Source: an uncultured Dialister sp.
GTDB taxonomy: Bacteria; Bacillota; Negativicutes; Veillonellales; Dialisteraceae
Assembly: GCA_934193095.1 (NCBI GenBank)
Contig: CAKPUX010000028.1
Coordinates: forward strand, 1 to 27,112
Direction: 5' to 3'
DNA: 27,112 nt
The notes beneath the pieces are model-generated. The model had not been told where the DNA came from and did not search any database. It worked only from the letters and a program-made list of their open reading frames with translations. This document shows, piece by piece, positions 24,633 to 27,112 of this stretch. The translations under genes were made by a program, and so were the position numbers. Position 1 is the stretch's first letter; each line of letters starts with the position of its first letter.

Positions 24633-25310
24633 TTAGGTTGGTTCTGTATATTTGATTTTGTGCTCTTTGGCAAAGGCTTGTGCCTGGGCTCTCTGCTCTT
24701 TTGTCTTGCTTGTGCTTCCTCTTTCAAAATCCATGTCTTCAAGTTCGGCGTAGTTTTTTATTTCTTTTGTTATATAACTCATATTTGTTGGATGAAGGAT
24801 TCTCTTATACCAGCTGATGATATCATCGTTATATTTTTTGTGTCTCCAGTCTCTTGTCATTTGATCAATAGCAGGGCCATTCTTGCCATGGTTAACCAAA
24901 TCTCCTAGTTTCTGGTTGGCTTCATTGAATTTGTCATCATTTTCTTTAATATCTTTGTTTGTGTAATAGTTGTGCAAAACGGTCCAAGCCTCTAAGACCT
25001 GATCTAACGGAACCTTTTGTACATCATAAATTATTTTTCCCCCGTTGTTCTCAACCATGTCTTTGATGAGCAGGTTATCTGCTGCTTTTGCTTTATTATC
25101 TTCCTCAAACTGTTTACGGATCGTTTTTGCTTTTTCAATGCACTGATCCATCTGGTTCATATAATAGGTTGCCTGTTCTTTTTCCCCTTTGGGTACCTGC
25201 TGCGTAGCTGCTGTTCCGGAAGCACTTGGCGTGGATCCGCATCCCGGAAGCAGGAGACATCCGGCTCCAATGAGCAATGCAGCAGTCATGGCTTTTACGA
25301 TTTTTCTCAT
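24633..25310 (-). CDS. Lipoprotein of unknown function, inverted relative to the transfer genes
   Basis: A 225-residue predicted lipoprotein. A basic start (MRKIVK) and hydrophobic stretch lead to a lipobox LLPGC at about residues 20-24, then a short linker rich in Ser, Ala and Thr. The rest is charged and helical, with no enzyme motif I recognise. I chose the ATG whose codon ends at 25310 because AGGAG lies seven bases before it; an ATG five codons earlier overlaps that site. It is AT-richer than its neighbours and the only gene here on the minus strand, which suggests separate regulation or later acquisition. It may be an entry-exclusion or surface lipoprotein, or a stand-in for the missing VirB7; none of these is shown. 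Confidence 0.8.
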   Translation of the reverse strand: MRKIVKAMTAALLIGAGCLLLPGCGSTPSASGTAATQQVPKGEKEQATYYMNQMDQCIEKAKTIRKQFEEDNKAKAADNLLIKDMVENNGGKIIYDVQKVPLDQVLEAWTVLHNYYTNKDIKENDDKFNEANQKLGDLVNHGKNGPAIDQMTRDWRHKKYNDDIISWYKRILHPTNMSYITKEIKNYAELEDMDFERGSTSKTKEQRAQAQAFAKEHKIKYTEPT

Positions 25311-25352
25311 ACACGTTCTCCTCATTATACTTTTTTCGTTTTAATCAAAATA

Positions 25353-25361
25353 TGCTATAAT
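25353..25361 (+). promoter_or_regulatory. Extended -10 promoter for the VirB5-like/traF pair
   Basis: TGCTATAAT matches an extended -10 box (TGnTATAAT) exactly. The -35 region 17 bases upstream is poor (TTTTCG), as is common with extended -10 promoters. It lies between the divergent lipoprotein gene and the gene at 25505, giving a T-rich leader of about 135 bases. It is a fair candidate for the start of a separate two-gene operon. Confidence 0.45.
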
Positions 25362-25504
25362 TAGTAAAATGATTATTTCTTACTTTTTCGGAGATTTCCT
25401 CCTTCCTTTGTTTCTACTTTTTTGATTTCCTTGATTCAATTATATGCCTTGTCGTTTGTTTTGACAATTTTATTTTTATTAGTTTTACGAAGGGAGCGTT
25501 TTCC

Positions 25505-26383
25505 ATGCTTCATCGACTTCCTCGCCTTAGTGCGGCTCTTATGCTGTCTTTGTTTCTGTTTTCTGCCACTCCTACCTATGCCTGGCATTTCCATGGGGGT
25601 CCTGTGCATGATGCAGAAAACATAGACTTGGAGAAAAAGATTTTAGATCAGGTGAAAGAGATTCATGTCAATACAGACCGCGTTGCTGCCTATGCGATTG
25701 ACAGCCGCCTTCTGCTTGCCGCAAAGCTCATGTCTCTTTTTGGGCTCGATAAAAAGCTCAATAATTCCGGACTTATGAAAGGAATTGAGAAGTATTCCAA
25801 TGCGTTCCAGTCCTTTGTCGGGAAAACGTCTATGGATCTGGATGTCGTCCCGAAGTCTCATCTGGAGCTTCTGCAGGAAATGGGCCAGTATGATTTGCGC
25901 ACATTTCAGGGGCTGAAAGATTTCAGCCTTCATCTTGCCCAGGAAAAGAAGCTGATTAACGAAGAGGCATTATACCTTCTGCAGGCAAACAATGCCAATG
26001 CCCAGGTTAAGCAGAATGTCATGAACCAGATCAAGAAGATGAAAACTTCTTCTACGCAGACTATGAGCGATGGCAGGCAGGTGGAAAGCGGCTCTGCAGT
26101 GGCTCTTATGCAGCAGAACAATATGCTTGAAGGTATGTCCGGTCTTTATGATGTGGATCAGATGCAGTCTGAAATCACAATGAAAACGTATAAACTTGAA
26201 ATGGATCGGCTGAAGAAGATGGAAGAAAGTGCTGACCGGATCCATGGTTCTATTGCAAATTTCGATGGATGTCTGGATCCGTATCATCTGACTCCAGAGC
26301 AGCAGGAAGCATGGAATAAAGCCAATAAGTGTGATATTGACATGTCTTTTGACGGAAAGAAACGCTCTAAGAAAGGGTCGTGA
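25505..26383 (+). CDS. Secreted VirB5-like coiled-coil protein
   Basis: A 292-residue exported protein with a signal peptide ending PTYA-W (about residue 26). The mature part is almost all helical with coiled-coil segments (about 40-60 and 215-245), a Met/Gln-rich middle and a basic C-terminus (KKRSKKGS). No cysteine pair appears except two late residues (GCLDP and NKCDID). Size, export and helical content fit VirB5-like T4SS minor pilins, and its stop overlaps the traF-like start, which links it to pilus biogenesis. The sequence match is weak, so it is better called T4SS-associated. AAGGGAG before ATG 25505 fits. Confidence 0.6.
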   Translation: MLHRLPRLSAALMLSLFLFSATPTYAWHFHGGPVHDAENIDLEKKILDQVKEIHVNTDRVAAYAIDSRLLLAAKLMSLFGLDKKLNNSGLMKGIEKYSNAFQSFVGKTSMDLDVVPKSHLELLQEMGQYDLRTFQGLKDFSLHLAQEKKLINEEALYLLQANNANAQVKQNVMNQIKKMKTSSTQTMSDGRQVESGSAVALMQQNNMLEGMSGLYDVDQMQSEITMKTYKLEMDRLKKMEESADRIHGSIANFDGCLDPYHLTPEQQEAWNKANKCDIDMSFDGKKRSKKGS

Positions 26384-27018
26384 TCGTGGTGGCTTTTTCT
26401 GCTTTTTCGTTCTCGCATCTTCTCTCTCCTAAAAAGGAGAAACGCCCTCTTTCTGCATTGCAAAGGGTTTTCCGTGTGCTCATACTGGGCGTTCTCTTTT
26501 TGATTTTGGGGCTTCTTTGCCTGCGTTTTTCTTTGGGGCATTTGTTCTTTGTGAATCACTCGCCCTCTGCCGTACCGGGAATTTATGTGGCTGCCTTGGA
26601 AAGGAATGTCAGTTATCACAAAGGAGATTTTGTGGTGGCATCTGATCCTTATGATTTCCCGGAAATCGGGATCCATAAAGGGGCGCTTTTCCTGAAGCAG
26701 GTGCGCGGTCTTTGCGGGGATACGTATCGCGTGACCGATACGGACCTTTTGATGGATGGTGTTTCCTATCCCATCAATCATACGCTCTCTTATCTTCCTC
26801 ACCAGAAGGAGGGCTTATATTCGATCCACGAGGGTGAGATCCTTCTTTTGAATGACTATCCTTATTCATTGGATAGCAGATACTTTGGTCCTGTCCCTGC
26901 AGCGAATGTGAAGAGCCGGGTATCGCTTTTGGTGAGCTTTGAGACCATAAATCAATGGTTGTACAAGCTGATGCCGGACGTGCTGATTCATCTATCCGGC
27001 ATGGATCAGGATCCATAA
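26380..27018 (+). CDS. traF: TraF-type S26 signal peptidase for pilin maturation
   Basis: A 212-residue inner-membrane protease of the TraF/LepB (S26) family. A basic N-terminus and one membrane helix (about residues 33-57) lead to the catalytic-Ser region NHSPSAVPGIY (Ser63 likely). The general-base Lys106 lies in FLKQVRGLCGD, followed by the conserved DSRYFGPV box near residue 165. In IncP plasmids TraF processes TrbC into cyclic pilin; here trbC lies 18 kb upstream. GTG 26380 overlaps the preceding stop (GTGA) with AAAGGG before it; the nearby in-frame GTGs at 26386 and 26389 are alternatives. Catalytic residues look intact. Confidence 0.85.
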   Translation: MIVVAFSAFSFSHLLSPKKEKRPLSALQRVFRVLILGVLFLILGLLCLRFSLGHLFFVNHSPSAVPGIYVAALERNVSYHKGDFVVASDPYDFPEIGIHKGALFLKQVRGLCGDTYRVTDTDLLMDGVSYPINHTLSYLPHQKEGLYSIHEGEILLLNDYPYSLDSRYFGPVPAANVKSRVSLLVSFETINQWLYKLMPDVLIHLSGMDQDP

Positions 27019-27036
27019 AAAAAGCCTCTGCTTTGT
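27019..27036. terminator. Possible terminator or left half of one
   Basis: AAAGC/GCTTT can pair around CTCT directly after the traF stop, with a T tract only on the minus strand. AAAAAAAGCCTCTGC also looks like the 5' arm of a larger terminator whose other arm is not in the window. Confidence 0.3.
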
Positions 27037-27042
27037 GTGATC

Positions 27043-27112
27043 TGATCAGCCCCTGTCAAGGTAGACATGGCAAATATCTAAAAAATTACTGCCGTAAATT
27101 CCATGTTGGTGT
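27043..27112. mobile_element. Possible insertion-sequence end (partial)
   Basis: From about 27043 the sequence changes to TGATCAGCCCCTGTCAAGG followed by TAGACATGG. This resembles the terminal repeats of IS3-family (IS150-group) elements, which often read CCCC, then a few bases, then TAGACA. No transposase is visible in the remaining 70 bases. The call rests on general resemblance only. Confidence 0.3.

Noticed and set aside
25324..25329. TATAAT on the - strand just before the lipoprotein gene
   Set aside because: It lies directly next to the ribosome-binding site, leaving almost no leader, and has no good -35 at 16-18 bases.
25461..25466. TTGACA hexamer upstream of the gene at 25505
   Set aside because: The hexamer 17 bases downstream is TTTACG, a poor -10, and a start there would run into the ribosome-binding site; the extended -10 at 25353 is better.

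Overview
This window is the interior of a conjugative type IV secretion (T4SS) locus, most likely from a diderm Firmicute (class Negativicutes). Two things point there. The proteins need an outer membrane: VirB9- and VirB10-type core proteins, and YadA-type trimeric autotransporters with beta-barrel anchors. One adhesin also carries an S-layer-homology (SLH) domain behind its barrel, a way of tying the outer membrane to peptidoglycan that is known from Negativicutes. Genus cannot be fixed from the sequence. No relaxase, oriT, integrase or replication gene is visible, so the ends of the element lie outside.

Layout. 1-65: last codons of an upstream frame. 66-420: gene-free leader with two related hairpins, a strong terminator and a promoter. 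421-16419: the transfer apparatus on the + strand, tightly packed and mostly with overlapping starts and stops: VirB8/TrbF, VirB9/TrbG, VirB10/TrbI, VirD4/TraG coupling protein, a small coiled-coil protein, VirB11/TrbB, VirB2/TrbC, VirB3/TrbD, VirB4/TrbE, a VirB5/TrbJ-like protein, VirB6/TrbL, and a second VirB6/TrbL-like protein fused between an M23 endopeptidase and a lytic transglycosylase. 16539-24473: four consecutive, apparently co-transcribed trimeric autotransporter adhesins. 24633-25310: an AT-richer lipoprotein gene on the - strand, facing the adhesins across a bidirectional terminator. 25505-27018: a second secreted VirB5-like coiled-coil protein coupled to a TraF-type (S26) pilin peptidase. 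27019-27112: possible half of a terminator and a possible insertion-sequence end.

How the parts may work together. VirB2/TrbC would be the pilin and the S26/TraF protein its maturation peptidase. VirB4, VirB11 and VirD4 are the ATPases, VirB3/6/8/10 the inner-membrane and periplasmic part, VirB9/10 the outer-membrane part. The M23-TrbL-SLT fusion would open the peptidoglycan. The four adhesins, placed directly behind the T4SS genes, could hold donor and recipient together or tie the machine to the envelope; this is inference. The most unusual items are the M23-TrbL-SLT fusion, the T4SS-linked adhesin cassette with its own 63-67-residue repeat module and SLH-like tails, and the enlarged coupling protein with a long coiled-coil insertion.
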